Source: Paenibacillus lutimineralis
Lineage (GTDB): Bacteria > Bacillota > Bacilli > Paenibacillales > Paenibacillaceae
DNA length: 64,000 nucleotides
Assembly (NCBI RefSeq): GCF_003991425.1
Contig: NZ_CP034346.1
Coordinates: forward strand, 1,153,501-1,217,500
Reading direction: 5' to 3'
The notes beneath the pieces were generated by a model. That model did no database searches. It was not told the DNA's origin and worked only from the letters and a program-made list of their open reading frames with translations. The number at the start of each line of letters is the position of its first letter. Positions within the stretch are counted from its first letter, which is position 1. This document shows positions 37,713-47,315 of this stretch, piece after piece. Position numbers and translations under genes: made by a program.

Positions 37713-38420
37713 ATGAGTGTACACATTGGTGCGAAGCAAGGCGAGATAGCAGAGACGATATTGCTGCCGGGGGACCCACTCCGGGCAAAATTTATCGCTG
37801 AGACCTATTTCGAGAACATATCCTGCTATAACGAAGTACGTGGAATGTTGGGATTTACCGGAACCTATAAAGGCAAACGCATCTCAGTGCAAGGTACAGG
37901 CATGGGGATTCCGACTACAAGCATTTATGTCAATGAGCTTATCAGTGAATATGGCGTGAAAAATTTGTTCCGGGTAGGCACCTGCGGCGCAATGCAGGAG
38001 CATGTGCATGTACGCGATGTTGTGCTTGCACAGGCATCCTGTACGGACTCCAGCATGAATCGTCATGTATTTGGTGGATATGACTTCTCCCCAATCGCCA
38101 GCTTCCCACTGCTGAAGGGAGCCTATGACAATGGTATTGCTAAAGGCTTGAACCTGCATGTCGGCAACATCTTCAGCTCGGATATGTTCTATCGCGATGA
38201 CAAATCCATTGTGCAGAAGCTGATGGATTATGGGGTACTTGCGGTGGAGATGGAGACAACTGCTCTGTATTCTCTGGCTGCTAAATTCGGCGTTAACGCA
38301 TTAACGATTCTGACCGTCAGCGATCATCTGTTGACAGGGGAAGAGACAACGTCTCAAGAGCGTCAGACGACCTTCCACGATATGATGGAGGTTGCTCTAG
38401 AGACCGCTATTTCTCTGTAA
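37713..38420 (+). CDS. deoD: Purine-nucleoside phosphorylase, DeoD type
   Basis: 235 residues from the ATG at 37713, eight bases after GGAGG. Hexameric PNP that splits purine (deoxy)nucleosides to base and pentose-1-phosphate. Motifs are [32 protein letters not shown] and the catalytic Asp in LTVSDHL. It is the DeoD rather than the trimeric PunA type. The stop is followed at once by repeat copy 3. Confidence 0.95.
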   Translation: MSVHIGAKQGEIAETILLPGDPLRAKFIAETYFENISCYNEVRGMLGFTGTYKGKRISVQGTGMGIPTTSIYVNELISEYGVKNLFRVGTCGAMQEHVHVRDVVLAQASCTDSSMNRHVFGGYDFSPIASFPLLKGAYDNGIAKGLNLHVGNIFSSDMFYRDDKSIVQKLMDYGVLAVEMETTALYSLAAKFGVNALTILTVSDHLLTGEETTSQERQTTFHDMMEVALETAISL

Positions 38421-38490
38421 GAGGTTATTCAAAGAGTACCCTAGCTTCATCCAATCTTCTCGGTGCTGAAAACTGCATTTTTTGAATACG
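38421..38490. repeat. MITE-like element, internally deleted copy 3 (inverted)
   Basis: Directly after the deoD stop. Read on the minus strand it holds the first ~50 bases of copy 1 (including GTTTTCAGCACCGAGAAG and ATGAAGCTAGGG) joined to the last ~20 (TTTGAATAACCTC), so about 100 central bases are missing. It lies in the opposite orientation to copy 1. Confidence 0.7.
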
Positions 38491-38580
38491 CACTGTAAGA
38501 TATCGTCTGAACAACTAGTAAGAGCTTGGGACATACATCAGGACCTACAACAATACTCTTGGAGAGCGAGGAAATCGATA

Positions 38581-39882
38581 ATGAGAATGGTTGATTTGAT
38601 TGCGAAGAAACGGGACGGCAAAGAACTGACGACAGAAGAGATCAACTTTGTTATTGAAGGTTACACGAACGGGGACATTCCGGACTATCAAATGAGTGCT
38701 TTCGCTATGGCGACATATTTCCGCGACATGACCGAACGGGAGCGGGCCGATCTGACAATGGCAATGGTGAATTCCGGAGATACCATCGATCTGTCGGCGA
38801 TTGAAGGCATTAAGGTAGATAAGCACTCCACCGGCGGCGTGGGTGATACGACAACCCTGGTTCTGGCACCTCTTGTTGCTGCGCTGGACATTCCGGTTGC
38901 GAAGATGTCTGGTCGTGGACTAGGACATACAGGTGGTACCATCGATAAGCTGGAATCGATCGAAGGATTCCATGTTGAGATCAGCAAGGACGAATTCGTG
39001 AGTTTGGTTAACAATCACAAGATCGCGGTCATCGGTCAGACCGGTAACCTTACCCCAGCAGACAAGAAGTTATATGCGCTGCGTGACGTTACGGCAACCG
39101 TTAACTCCATTCCGTTGATCGCTAGCTCGATTATGAGTAAGAAGATCGCTGCCGGATCAGATGCTATAGTCCTTGATGTGAAGACCGGCGCAGGCGCCTT
39201 CATGAAGACACCGGAGGATGCGAAGGAACTGGCTCATGCAATGGTTAGCATCGGCAACAATGTTGGACGCAAGACGATGGCTGTAATCTCCGATATGGGC
39301 CAGCCGCTCGGTCGTGCAATCGGCAACTCGTTGGAAGTACAGGAAGCGATTGATACGCTTCGCGGTCATGGACCAGAGGATCTCGAGGAGTTGTGCCTTG
39401 CCCTGGGTAGACAAATGGTATACCTCGCTGGCAAAGCTTCTTCGTTAGAGGATGCAGAGGAGCAGCTGAAGGAAGTCATCCGCAACTGCAAAGCGTTGGA
39501 TAAATTCAAGGAATTTATCGCGAACCAAGGTGGTAATCCAGAGGTTGTAGATCATCCGGAGAAATTGCCACAGGCAGCGTACCGGATCGAAGTTCCGGCC
39601 CGTGAAGACGGCGTCGTAGCGGAGATTGTTGCCGATGAGATCGGTACGGCAGCTATGCTGCTTGGCGCAGGCCGCGCAACCAAGGAATCTGAGATCGACC
39701 TTGCCGTCGGTCTGATGCTGAACAAGAAGATCGGTGACGCCGTGAAGGCGGGCGAATCCCTCGTAACGATCCATGCGAACCGCGAGAAAGTGGACGATGT
39801 GATTGAGAAGATCTACGCGAATATCCGCATCGCTAATCATGCCGAAGCCCCAGTGCTGGTGCATGAGATTGTAACGGAGTAA
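38581..39882 (+). CDS. pdp: Pyrimidine-nucleoside phosphorylase
   Basis: 433 residues from ATG 38581 (GAGGAAA upstream), the family's normal length; an in-frame extension back to 38482 lies partly in the repeat and is unlikely. It phosphorolyses uridine and thymidine to base and pentose-1-phosphate. The phosphate-binding [25 protein letters not shown] and [10 protein letters not shown] motifs are present. Last gene of the deo operon. Confidence 0.95.
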   Translation: MRMVDLIAKKRDGKELTTEEINFVIEGYTNGDIPDYQMSAFAMATYFRDMTERERADLTMAMVNSGDTIDLSAIEGIKVDKHSTGGVGDTTTLVLAPLVAALDIPVAKMSGRGLGHTGGTIDKLESIEGFHVEISKDEFVSLVNNHKIAVIGQTGNLTPADKKLYALRDVTATVNSIPLIASSIMSKKIAAGSDAIVLDVKTGAGAFMKTPEDAKELAHAMVSIGNNVGRKTMAVISDMGQPLGRAIGNSLEVQEAIDTLRGHGPEDLEELCLALGRQMVYLAGKASSLEDAEEQLKEVIRNCKALDKFKEFIANQGGNPEVVDHPEKLPQAAYRIEVPAREDGVVAEIVADEIGTAAMLLGAGRATKESEIDLAVGLMLNKKIGDAVKAGESLVTIHANREKVDDVIEKIYANIRIANHAEAPVLVHEIVTE

Positions 39883-39936
39883 TTGCGGGGAACCGGTTAA
39901 TTAATAACCTGGGAACAATAACGTGAGAGCGCGAAT

Positions 39937-39987
39937 AGCGAGCAGAATCCGGGCAGATGCCTGGGATTCTGCTCGCTTTTTTTTTTC
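39937..39987 (+). terminator. Terminator of the deo operon
   Basis: Perfect 14-bp stem AGCGAGCAGAATCC (39937-39950) with GGATTCTGCTCGCT (39964-39977), then nine or ten T. Confidence 0.95.
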
Positions 39988-40094
39988 GAAGGTGTCAGTT
40001 GTACGATGTTATCGCGCTTTGCTATCATTGCGCTTTTTGCTCCCAGCGTGGTAGTTTCACTGCATGACGCCAGTCGTTCGCTGACTGGCTCATC

Positions 40095-40281
40095 GCTAAC
40101 GAAACTGTGACACGCTATTGCCGCGAAATCGAAGCAATTATAAGTCTAACGAAACTCCATATCGTTATTCGGCTCTAAAACAGGTCAAAACCCTGCAAAC
40201 TCGTGAAATAACGATACCCTGTTTCGTTAGAATTTTTTAGTGTCTATTTTTGCCTAAATAGCGATTGTCAGTTCCGTTAGA
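40095..40281 (+). repeat. Intergenic F-F-R-R repeat, copy C
   Basis: Forward units at 40095 (GCTAACGAAACT) and 40145 (TCTAACGAAACT), each followed by CGCTATT or CGTTATTC, and reverse units ending TTTCGTTAGA (40231) and TTCCGTTAGA (40281), preceded by AAATAACGAT and AAATAGCGAT. Length 187 bp, as in copies A and B. It lies in the 533-bp gap 39883-40415, whose remainder is the terminator and the yojF promoter region. Confidence 0.8.
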
Positions 40282-40415
40282 ATGCAGGGTTCTACTGAGT
40301 ACATTGCTCAACCATCTTCAATAAGGAATTGTCACATCCCCCAGTAGATACACCGATTAAAACCCTGCTATAATATATAAAGTTACTAGTAAATATACAA
40401 AGAAGGTCGTTCAGC

Positions 40416-40727
40416 ATGAAGAAAATGGAGAGATCAGAGGTTGAGAAGGAGCTTCGCAGGTTTGTGGGGGCGAACGTTTATGTGCATAGTGAGGCGACGT
40501 CGTATGTTTTCGTCCGTAATTTTACGGTGCAGTTGACGGAGGCTCATATTGCCGGAGAGGGGCCATATCGAGTGGCGCTTCGGTTCAACGGTGATGGTTG
40601 GCTTCGGATGGAGGCGCTTACTGATTATGAGGTAGATGATCAAGGGCGTCTGTTATTGGCTGGGTTTGATGACAAGGGGAGAATGGATGTCGCTCTCCAT
40701 TTGGGAAAGGAGGCTTTCCCGGAATGA
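40416..40727 (+). CDS. yojF: YojF-family protein (DUF1806), BshB2 partner
   Basis: 103 residues, matching the small YojF/DUF1806 family (FVGANVYVHSEATSYVFVRNF, then FNGDGWLRMEALTDYEVD). The role is undefined, but in Bacillus it is encoded directly before bshB2, as here, with the ends overlapping by four bases (ATGA). A role assisting bacillithiol deacetylation is inference from this fixed pairing. Confidence 0.8.
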   Translation: MKKMERSEVEKELRRFVGANVYVHSEATSYVFVRNFTVQLTEAHIAGEGPYRVALRFNGDGWLRMEALTDYEVDDQGRLLLAGFDDKGRMDVALHLGKEAFPE

Positions 40728-41440
40728 ACAATCTAAACCAAGAAGTTTCCCGTAAGCTGCTGCTTGTACTTGCGCACCCGGATGATGAGAGCTTTATCTG
40801 TGGAGGTACTCTTGCTAAATACGCTAGTGAGGGAGTTCAGATCACACTCGTCAGTGCCACGAGGGGCGAGATGGGACGTCGCATGGGGAACCCCCCATAT
40901 CTGAATCGGGAGACGATTGCTGCAGCCCGCGAGCGGGAACTGCGTCATGCCTGCGACTGTCTGGGTATTCAGCAATTGCAATTTCTGGACATCCGCGACA
41001 AGACGGTGGAATTCATGGATGAAGAGCCATTGATATCCCGAATTGAAGGGATTATACACGAGTCAGCTCCCGACGTGGTGCTTACCTTTCATGAGACGCT
41101 CGGAGGTCATCCCGACCATTGCGCTATTGGCAAAGTGACCGCAGCGGCATGCCGCCGGTCAGGTAAGCAGGATTACTTATACTATATTTCGTTCGGCAAC
41201 ATGATGGAGCAGCCGGAGCGCTATGGATATACCCGCAACGATATTGTGAAAATCGATGTATCCGCTCATTTGGAAGCGAAGCTGGCTGCATTCCGTGCGC
41301 ATCGTTGTCAATCGGAGATTGACGAATGGGTATGGCGTCCCGACCATGAAGCATTGGCTCGATTTGGAGCGCACGAGTACTTTATCCACGCGGAGACGGT
41401 GTCCCCCGATCGCCATAATCACTATGATTTATTTCACTAA
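40724..41440 (+). CDS. bshB2: Bacillithiol biosynthesis deacetylase BshB2
   Basis: 238 residues of the PIG-L/LmbE zinc deacetylase family. It removes acetyl from GlcNAc-malate in bacillithiol synthesis, or from bacillithiol conjugates. Zinc and catalytic residues are in LLVLAHPDDESFICGGTLAKY (His, Asp, Asp) and the second His in GGHPDHCAIGK. A ribosome site (GGGAAAGGAGG) lies inside the end of yojF. The context with YojF separates it from BshB1. Confidence 0.9.
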   Translation: MNNLNQEVSRKLLLVLAHPDDESFICGGTLAKYASEGVQITLVSATRGEMGRRMGNPPYLNRETIAAARERELRHACDCLGIQQLQFLDIRDKTVEFMDEEPLISRIEGIIHESAPDVVLTFHETLGGHPDHCAIGKVTAAACRRSGKQDYLYYISFGNMMEQPERYGYTRNDIVKIDVSAHLEAKLAAFRAHRCQSEIDEWVWRPDHEALARFGAHEYFIHAETVSPDRHNHYDLFH

Positions 41441-41443
41441 AGT

Positions 41444-41467
41444 GAGGCCTTTTAGGCCTCCTTTTTG
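41444..41467 (+). terminator. Terminator after bshB2
   Basis: GAGGCCT (41444-41450) pairs with AGGCCTC (41454-41460) around TTT, followed by CTTTTTG. Confidence 0.9.
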
Positions 41468-41604
41468 CGTGGAAGTGTTCATTTTTTGCTAGTTATTGCA
41501 TATCACTTCATTCTTTCAACAAGAGTGGTATAATAGGACGGCATAACCCTTTTTTAAGAAAAGAAGCAATTAGACAGAAATAATGCCAAAGAAGTGATAA
41601 TGCG

Positions 41605-43005
41605 ATGAATAGTGCCAGTACCATGTCTAGCTTCAAGCGGAAATCGGTATTTCTGCTGAATAAGTATTTTACGGGGGAAGTCCTCGATTATAAACAAATT
41701 ATAGCGATCATTATTCCAATCCTGGTTGACCAGGCTTTTATTATTTTGATGAGCTTATTGAATACAGCAATGATCAGTTCCTCCGGAGTCGCTGCGGTTA
41801 GTGCCGTGAGCATGGTCGATTCCCTGAATATTTTTCTTATTAACGTATTCGTAGCTGTAGCTACCGGTGGTACTGTGATCGTGGCGCAATATAAGGGCAG
41901 AGGGGACAATGAGATGGTCTCTAAATCTGCCGCTCAAGCTATATCTGCGGTAGCGATTATATCTGTATTCATTAGTGCATTTGTCGTTATTTTTCATGTA
42001 CCGACTATAAATTTGCTGTTTGGTCGCGCGGATGCGGACGTGCTCCAGAGCGCGAAGATTTACTTGATCGGCAGCTGTATCTCTTACCCGTTCATAGCTA
42101 TATTTCAAGCGGTTAACGGAGCACTTCGTGGCGTAGCAGAGACCAAGGCATGTCTCGGTCTGTCGTTGATCATGAACATTACTTTCCTGGTTCTGAACGT
42201 GTTGTTTATTACGGTTCTAGACATGGGGGTAATGGGGCTCATTATTTCAATGCTAACGGCCCGGATTCTCGGGATGGTTACTTCGCTGATCTATTTGCTG
42301 AAATACAACCAGACACTGCGTTTCCGTATCCAGAATGCTCTTCGGTTGAATTGGTCCATTCTGAAGAAAATTATGATCATCGGGGTTCCGTTCGCAGCGG
42401 AGCAGATGTTCTTTAACGGGGGTAAGCTGCTAACGCAGACCTTTATCGTACAGCTAGGAACGTTAGCTATTACTGTGAATGCGATTAGCGGCTCCATTTC
42501 GCTGCTCTTCCAGATTGGGGCCAACGCTTTGAGTATCGCTGTTGTTACGGTAGTTGGTCAATGCATCGGACGAAGGAATATCGCTGACGCGAGGAAGTAT
42601 GTCAAGTCATTCCTTGGGCTGTCTAACGTGTTCTTCATCATAGGGGATATCATTCTGCTGCCGTTGTTCCCGTTAATCGTCAAGCTGTTCTCGCCACCTG
42701 CGGAGATCATCCCGACGATCTTCCAGTTAACCGTTCTAATTGCTGTCGCACAGCCATTGTTTTGGTCGTTTAGTTTCATTACGCCATCGGCGCTGCGGGC
42801 AGCTGGAGATTCCAATTTCACCTCGATCTCCTCGCTGCTCTCGATGTGGCTGCTTCGCGTCATACTAGGATATTTGCTCGGAATTACACTTGGCTTCGGA
42901 ATCATGGGTGTATGGATCGCCATGGTTACGGAATGGGTCGTTCGGGGCTCGATGTTTATGTGGCGTTTCAAAGGCGAAAAGTGGTACAGCCGGAAGTTGA
43001 TTTGA
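41605..43005 (+). CDS. MATE-family efflux transporter
   Basis: 466 residues with twelve predicted membrane helices in two halves, typical of MATE multidrug antiporters (N-terminal IPILVDQAFIILMSLLNTAM; second half KIMIIGVPFAAEQMFFNGGK, then VTVVGQCIGRRN). It exports cationic compounds using proton or sodium gradients; the substrate is unknown. A TATAAT lies at 41529-41534. The ribosome site is weak (GAAGTGAT). Confidence 0.88.
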   Translation: MNSASTMSSFKRKSVFLLNKYFTGEVLDYKQIIAIIIPILVDQAFIILMSLLNTAMISSSGVAAVSAVSMVDSLNIFLINVFVAVATGGTVIVAQYKGRGDNEMVSKSAAQAISAVAIISVFISAFVVIFHVPTINLLFGRADADVLQSAKIYLIGSCISYPFIAIFQAVNGALRGVAETKACLGLSLIMNITFLVLNVLFITVLDMGVMGLIISMLTARILGMVTSLIYLLKYNQTLRFRIQNALRLNWSILKKIMIIGVPFAAEQMFFNGGKLLTQTFIVQLGTLAITVNAISGSISLLFQIGANALSIAVVTVVGQCIGRRNIADARKYVKSFLGLSNVFFIIGDIILLPLFPLIVKLFSPPAEIIPTIFQLTVLIAVAQPLFWSFSFITPSALRAAGDSNFTSISSLLSMWLLRVILGYLLGITLGFGIMGVWIAMVTEWVVRGSMFMWRFKGEKWYSRKLI

Positions 43006-43117
43006 TAGGAACGTCTGATATGGATCGAGGTCATTCGGAATATTAAATTTAATTATTGTTAGCGAAGTCGCTGATGCTGGGATTAAGGGCATCGGCGATT
43101 TTTTTGATTTCTAGGGG

Positions 43118-43148
43118 TTGAACCTCCAGCTACTGGAGGTTGTATGCT
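43118..43148 (+). promoter_or_regulatory. MerR-type promoter 1 (19-bp spacer with dyad)
   Basis: TTGAAC (43118-43123), a 19-bp spacer and TATGCT (43143-43148). The spacer region contains the perfect dyad AACCTCCAG-CTA-CTGGAGGTT (43121-43141). Over-long spacers with a central dyad are the hallmark of MerR-activated promoters. The MerR gene that probably binds it is at 44690. Confidence 0.85.
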
Positions 43149-43195
43149 TGGTTCGAGCAAGCAGCAAGAACAGTATACAAGGAGGTTTTATATTT

Positions 43196-44629
43196 ATGAG
43201 ATCTATTGAAATGGTATTAACGATCTTAAATGTTTTATTGCTCGGTTGGATCATATTTGCGAGAACCAAGACACAGCGAGGACTGCTCATTGGATTTGGT
43301 GCTTCTGCTATTGTCGTACTGGTGCATGGGATCGTTGAAGGCATGCGTTGGCAGATGATCCCGGTCTATGCCTTGACTTTGCTCCCAATTCTGGTGTTGG
43401 CATGCAGGCGGTTATTCAAACCGTTGAAAGAGAAGGATGGCAATAAGAAAAGATCCCGTATTCAATGGATATTCACGATGGTTCTGGCCGTACTATATTC
43501 AGCTATCGCCATCGCGCTGCCAATCCTATTGCCAGTCTTCACATTCGAGCAGCCTACAGGCCCGTATAAGGTTGGTACGGTTACTTATGATTGGAAGGAT
43601 GAACAACGGGAAGAGACCTTTACATCGGATCCTGGTGATAAACGTGAGTTGATGGTGCAGATCTGGTACCCTGCCGATTCACAGGCAAAAGGTCGTACAG
43701 CACCTTACATTTCAAACGCGGATGTTTTCGCCGAGGGATTCAGTACGATTCTGAATCTACCGAAGGCTTTGTTCACAACGTTCGGCTATGTGAAGACGCA
43801 TGCTATCGAGTCTGCTGAACTGTCTCAGGAGGAATCGACCTATTCAGTACTCCTGTTCTCCCACGGATTTAGTGGACACAAGAATCAGAACACCTTCCAG
43901 GTCGAGCAGCTAGCCAGTCATGGTTATATCGTGGTTGGGATCGACCACACATACAGCAGCACAGCATCTGTCTTTGCAGATGGTCGGGTGGCTCCTTATG
44001 TGCAGCAGGATTTGAACTCAGGCACCTACCTGGATCAAGCCAATCCTGGATGGGTAGAAGACGCGAAGTTTGTGCTCGATCAAGTGGAGAAGCTGGCGAA
44101 GAACGATCCCGATAACCGGTTTACAGGACGAATGGATCTGCAGAATGTGGGGATGTTCGGTCATTCCTTTGGCGGAGCGACGAGCACGCAGATGCTCATG
44201 GAGGATGAGAGGATCAAAGCAGCCGTGAATCTGGATGGCATCTTGTACGGCAAGCAGAGGATTCCGGCAGGAGGGTTAGAGAAGCCGTTCCTCATGATGA
44301 GTGCGGATGGATCGCTCAATAGCGTACAGCAAATACAGGAACCCGAACTCAGACAGATGATGGAAGGATTGATTGCAAGGTATGAGCATGTAGCGGAAGG
44401 TGGCAACTACTGGATGAAGCTCAATCATATGACGCATATGGGCTTCACGGATTTGTACCTGCTCTCGCCGCTGTTTGAGCAGATGGAGGGCGTGGATGTA
44501 CGGCAGGCCCACCGCCTTATTAACGAGTACTCCCTGGACTTCTTCAACCATTATTTGAAACACCAGCCACTGCAACTGCTAGAGAAGAACATTGGCGAAC
44601 ATCCGGATTTTACGTTGCAAAAAGGTTAA
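43196..44629 (+). CDS. Membrane-anchored alpha/beta hydrolase, copy 1
   Basis: 477 residues from the ATG at 43196 (AAGGAGG upstream). Four N-terminal membrane helices (about residues 5-120) are followed by an extracytoplasmic or membrane-proximal hydrolase of the platelet-activating-factor acetylhydrolase/dienelactone type. The nucleophile Ser is in FGHSFGGATS; an acid in AAVNLDGILYG or nearby and the His in HMTHMGFTD complete a triad. QIWYPADS and GIDHTYSS fit the family. The MerR-type promoter implies induction by a chemical, so detoxification or ester cleavage is likely. It is about 60% like the copy at 45832 by eye. Confidence 0.82.
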   Translation: MRSIEMVLTILNVLLLGWIIFARTKTQRGLLIGFGASAIVVLVHGIVEGMRWQMIPVYALTLLPILVLACRRLFKPLKEKDGNKKRSRIQWIFTMVLAVLYSAIAIALPILLPVFTFEQPTGPYKVGTVTYDWKDEQREETFTSDPGDKRELMVQIWYPADSQAKGRTAPYISNADVFAEGFSTILNLPKALFTTFGYVKTHAIESAELSQEESTYSVLLFSHGFSGHKNQNTFQVEQLASHGYIVVGIDHTYSSTASVFADGRVAPYVQQDLNSGTYLDQANPGWVEDAKFVLDQVEKLAKNDPDNRFTGRMDLQNVGMFGHSFGGATSTQMLMEDERIKAAVNLDGILYGKQRIPAGGLEKPFLMMSADGSLNSVQQIQEPELRQMMEGLIARYEHVAEGGNYWMKLNHMTHMGFTDLYLLSPLFEQMEGVDVRQAHRLINEYSLDFFNHYLKHQPLQLLEKNIGEHPDFTLQKG

Positions 44630-44689
44630 GTCACATTGGACATTGGAATCGTTGAGGGCGCTTGGCCCTCGATGATTCGCAAGGAGAGA

Positions 44690-45634
44690 TTACTTCTGCC
44701 GAATCCTCCATTGAATACCTTTATACAAAAGGAGGTTCCCTTTATACAACTGATGGTACTGTGGACTGATGATGGCGCATAACGTATTGCACCGTTCCAG
44801 ATGCTTGGTCTGGGTGCTCTCGAAATATTCGACATAGTGTCGGAAGAAGTCTTCATCTGGGTCAAGCTGATCTGAATTCGTGTACAGTATGGCCATATCT
44901 TCCACAATGGACTGAACAACCTTGCTGTCCGCAGTGCATTTATTTTTCCAGGCATGATTCAATCGCTCCTGAATATGTTCCAGTTTATTTCTCCAGGTTT
45001 CAGCGTTATAGCGAGGCTGTTGCACAATCCGTGAGAAGCCCAGCTTGACTTGCTTAAGATCTGCGATAAATTGAGGATCATTCATGAGCTCTTGCAGCTC
45101 CTGCCAGGCGGCTGTCTGCTTGGCCGATGTCTTGGGTTGATGAACGACGTACTTGTTGAAATGATATAAAAGAGGGTCTCTCCACTCGCTGGGGATGCCC
45201 TCGAATAAATTGGCCTCCTCAACTTTATCCGCGATAAACTGTTTGCGATTCTCGATATTGATGGTCCGAGCGTTCACCAAATCGTGGATGTAATGGAGAG
45301 AATCGTCCCCACGCGCCTCTGCTTGACGCAAGATGGATATCATATTCGCGATTGTGTTCGCCTGTGTCTCCAGGGACTCGATCTGCCACGCCAGCGCTTT
45401 CTCCACGGTTAGTTCTCCCGCAATCAACTGATGAATTTCATCGATACCAAAATCTAAGTAACGCAAAGTGTTAATGAGTTCTAACCGCCAGATATCATCT
45501 GATGTATACAGCCGATGCCCGCCTTCGGTATATTCGGTAGGTTTGAGCAGCCCGATTTCATCGTAGTAACGGATCGTTTTGACACTAGACCCCGTCATTT
45601 TTGCAACTTCGCCGATAAGATATTTCTTGTCCAC
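44690..45634 (-). CDS. MerR-family regulator, copy 1
   Basis: 314 residues from a GTG eight bases after GGGGG. The MerR HTH is at the N-terminus (YLIGEVAKMTGSSVKTIRYY, then GGHRLYTSDDIWRL), followed by the dimerising helix and a ~190-residue C-terminal domain I do not recognise, presumably for effector binding. It is convergent with hydrolase copy 1, whose promoter carries a matching MerR dyad, so it is likely its activator. The short stem GAGGGC/GCCCTC at 44654-44670 separates the two genes but lacks a T-run. Confidence 0.85.
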   Translation of the reverse strand: MDKKYLIGEVAKMTGSSVKTIRYYDEIGLLKPTEYTEGGHRLYTSDDIWRLELINTLRYLDFGIDEIHQLIAGELTVEKALAWQIESLETQANTIANMISILRQAEARGDDSLHYIHDLVNARTINIENRKQFIADKVEEANLFEGIPSEWRDPLLYHFNKYVVHQPKTSAKQTAAWQELQELMNDPQFIADLKQVKLGFSRIVQQPRYNAETWRNKLEHIQERLNHAWKNKCTADSKVVQSIVEDMAILYTNSDQLDPDEDFFRHYVEYFESTQTKHLERCNTLCAIISPQYHQLYKGNLLLYKGIQWRIRQK

Positions 45635-45754
45635 ATGATACACCCCCTGTTTAAATCAGATTATGTACGCCAGTTCAATGGCCTCCAGTCTTCTACGGTA
45701 TTATCCTAGATTCGTTCCAGTATACACCTGTCCTTGCGGTTTGAAAAATGAGTG

Positions 45755-45785
45755 TTGAATGTCCCCTTAGGGGAGGTTTTATGCT
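45755..45785 (+). promoter_or_regulatory. MerR-type promoter 2 (19-bp spacer with dyad)
   Basis: TTGAAT (45755-45760), a 19-bp spacer and TATGCT (45780-45785). The dyad is TCCCC-TTA-GGGGA, different in sequence from that of promoter 1 while spacing, -35, -10 and downstream bases (TATGCTTGG) are kept. Confidence 0.85.
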
Positions 45786-45831
45786 TGGATTCAGCAAGAA
45801 GATGGAACAGAAAAAGAGGAGGCTTTATGTT

Positions 45832-47286
45832 ATGAGGACTTTTGAAATGTTGTCCGCAATCTTGAATATTTTATTGCTGGGTTGGTTGATATTCGCCAGG
45901 AACAGAACACAGCGAGGATTAATCCTAAGCGCCGGCATTTCAGCGCTATTCGTACTACTGCATGGGCTTATTGAAGGCATGCGGTGGCAAATGATTCCGG
46001 TCTATGGGATTACGCTTATCCCGTTCGTGCTCCTGACCGTAAGGTATTTTTACAAATCAAAAAAAGCAGAAAAGAAAACATCCCGGATCCGGTTGACTCT
46101 AATTACGGCATTGGCTGTACTTTATTCCTTCATTGCTGTGGCTTTGCCACTCTTGCTTCCGGTATTTTCCTTCGAGAAACCGACGGGTCCATACAAAATA
46201 GGAACCGTATCCTATGCTTGGAAAGATGATAAACGGGAGGAACTCCATACACCCGAACCAGGCGATAAACGAGAATTGATGATACAGATTTGGTATCCAG
46301 CGAGTGAAGACGCGAAGGGAAAGAAGGCACCTTACGTTTCTCACCCGGATATTTTTGCAGAGGGATATAGCGCAGCTTTGCATATGCCAAAACTACTGTT
46401 TACGAGCATTGGCTATGCCAGAACGCATGCGATTGAAGCAGCAGAATTATCTGATCAGGAACCAGCCTATCCTGTGCTTATTTTTTCGCATTCGTTAAAC
46501 GGGACGAAGAACCAAAACACATTCGAGATTGAACAATTAGTTAGCCATGGTTATATCGTGGTGGGCATTGATCATACGTACCGGAGTACGATATCCGTGT
46601 TCCCTGATGGCCGTGTTGTGCCATTTGTTCCTCAAGAGAGCAATACAATTGACTATCTCGATAGAATCAACGAGGAATGGGTGGAGGATGCGAAGTTTGT
46701 GCTCGATCAAGTCGAGAAACTCGCCAAGAGTGATCCAGACCATCGTTTTACGGATCGGATGGATTTGGAGCGCATCGGCATGTTAGGTCATTCCTTCGGC
46801 GGGGCGACCACCACGCAAATGCTTATGACGGATTCACGAATCAAAGCAGCGATCAATATGGATGGTGGACTCTATGGCAAGCTTCGGATTCCGGCAGATG
46901 GACTGAAGAAGCCGTTCCTGATGATGAGTGCGGACGGTACTCTGGCTGGCACTACACATATGAGCGACGAGGAAATCGCTTCTCAAGGCACAACACGGAA
47001 GGAACTGGACAAGTTTTTTGCAGATACATTTGCTCGGCAAGCGTCTGTAACCATAGGCGGCAACTATTGGATGACCATCAAAAACATGAAGCATATGGGT
47101 TTTTCAGATATGTATTTGATTTCACCATTATTTGAGAGGATGGAGGGCGTCGATGTAACAAGCGTACATCGGTTGATTAACGATTACACGCTGGATTTCT
47201 TTGACCATTATTTGAAACAACAGCCGCTTAAATTACTAGATCAGAATATCGGTGACCATCCGGAGTATTCATTGCAGAAAGGCTGA
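45832..47286 (+). CDS. Membrane-anchored alpha/beta hydrolase, copy 2
   Basis: 484 residues from the ATG at 45832 (GAGGAGGC upstream). Colinear with copy 1 through the four helices (MLSAILNILLLGWLIFA, then LITALAVLYSFIAVALPLLL), the nucleophile elbow LGHSFGGATT, AAINMDGGLYGK and the His region NMKHMGFSD. An insertion of about six residues (HMSDEEIASQGTTRKELDK region) distinguishes it. It ends HPEYSLQKG, as copy 1 ends HPDFTLQKG. Presumably activated by the second MerR protein. Confidence 0.82.
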   Translation: MRTFEMLSAILNILLLGWLIFARNRTQRGLILSAGISALFVLLHGLIEGMRWQMIPVYGITLIPFVLLTVRYFYKSKKAEKKTSRIRLTLITALAVLYSFIAVALPLLLPVFSFEKPTGPYKIGTVSYAWKDDKREELHTPEPGDKRELMIQIWYPASEDAKGKKAPYVSHPDIFAEGYSAALHMPKLLFTSIGYARTHAIEAAELSDQEPAYPVLIFSHSLNGTKNQNTFEIEQLVSHGYIVVGIDHTYRSTISVFPDGRVVPFVPQESNTIDYLDRINEEWVEDAKFVLDQVEKLAKSDPDHRFTDRMDLERIGMLGHSFGGATTTQMLMTDSRIKAAINMDGGLYGKLRIPADGLKKPFLMMSADGTLAGTTHMSDEEIASQGTTRKELDKFFADTFARQASVTIGGNYWMTIKNMKHMGFSDMYLISPLFERMEGVDVTSVHRLINDYTLDFFDHYLKQQPLKLLDQNIGDHPEYSLQKG

Positions 47287-47310
47287 GGGCTATTTGCCCT
47301 CGGCTTTTTT
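47282..47310 (+). terminator. Terminator of hydrolase copy 2
   Basis: GCTGAGGGC (47282-47290) pairs with GCCCTCGGC (47296-47304) with one G-U pair, then six T. The left arm overlaps the stop codon. The corresponding stem after copy 1 has lost its T-run. Confidence 0.85.
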
Positions 47311-47315
47311 GTTGA

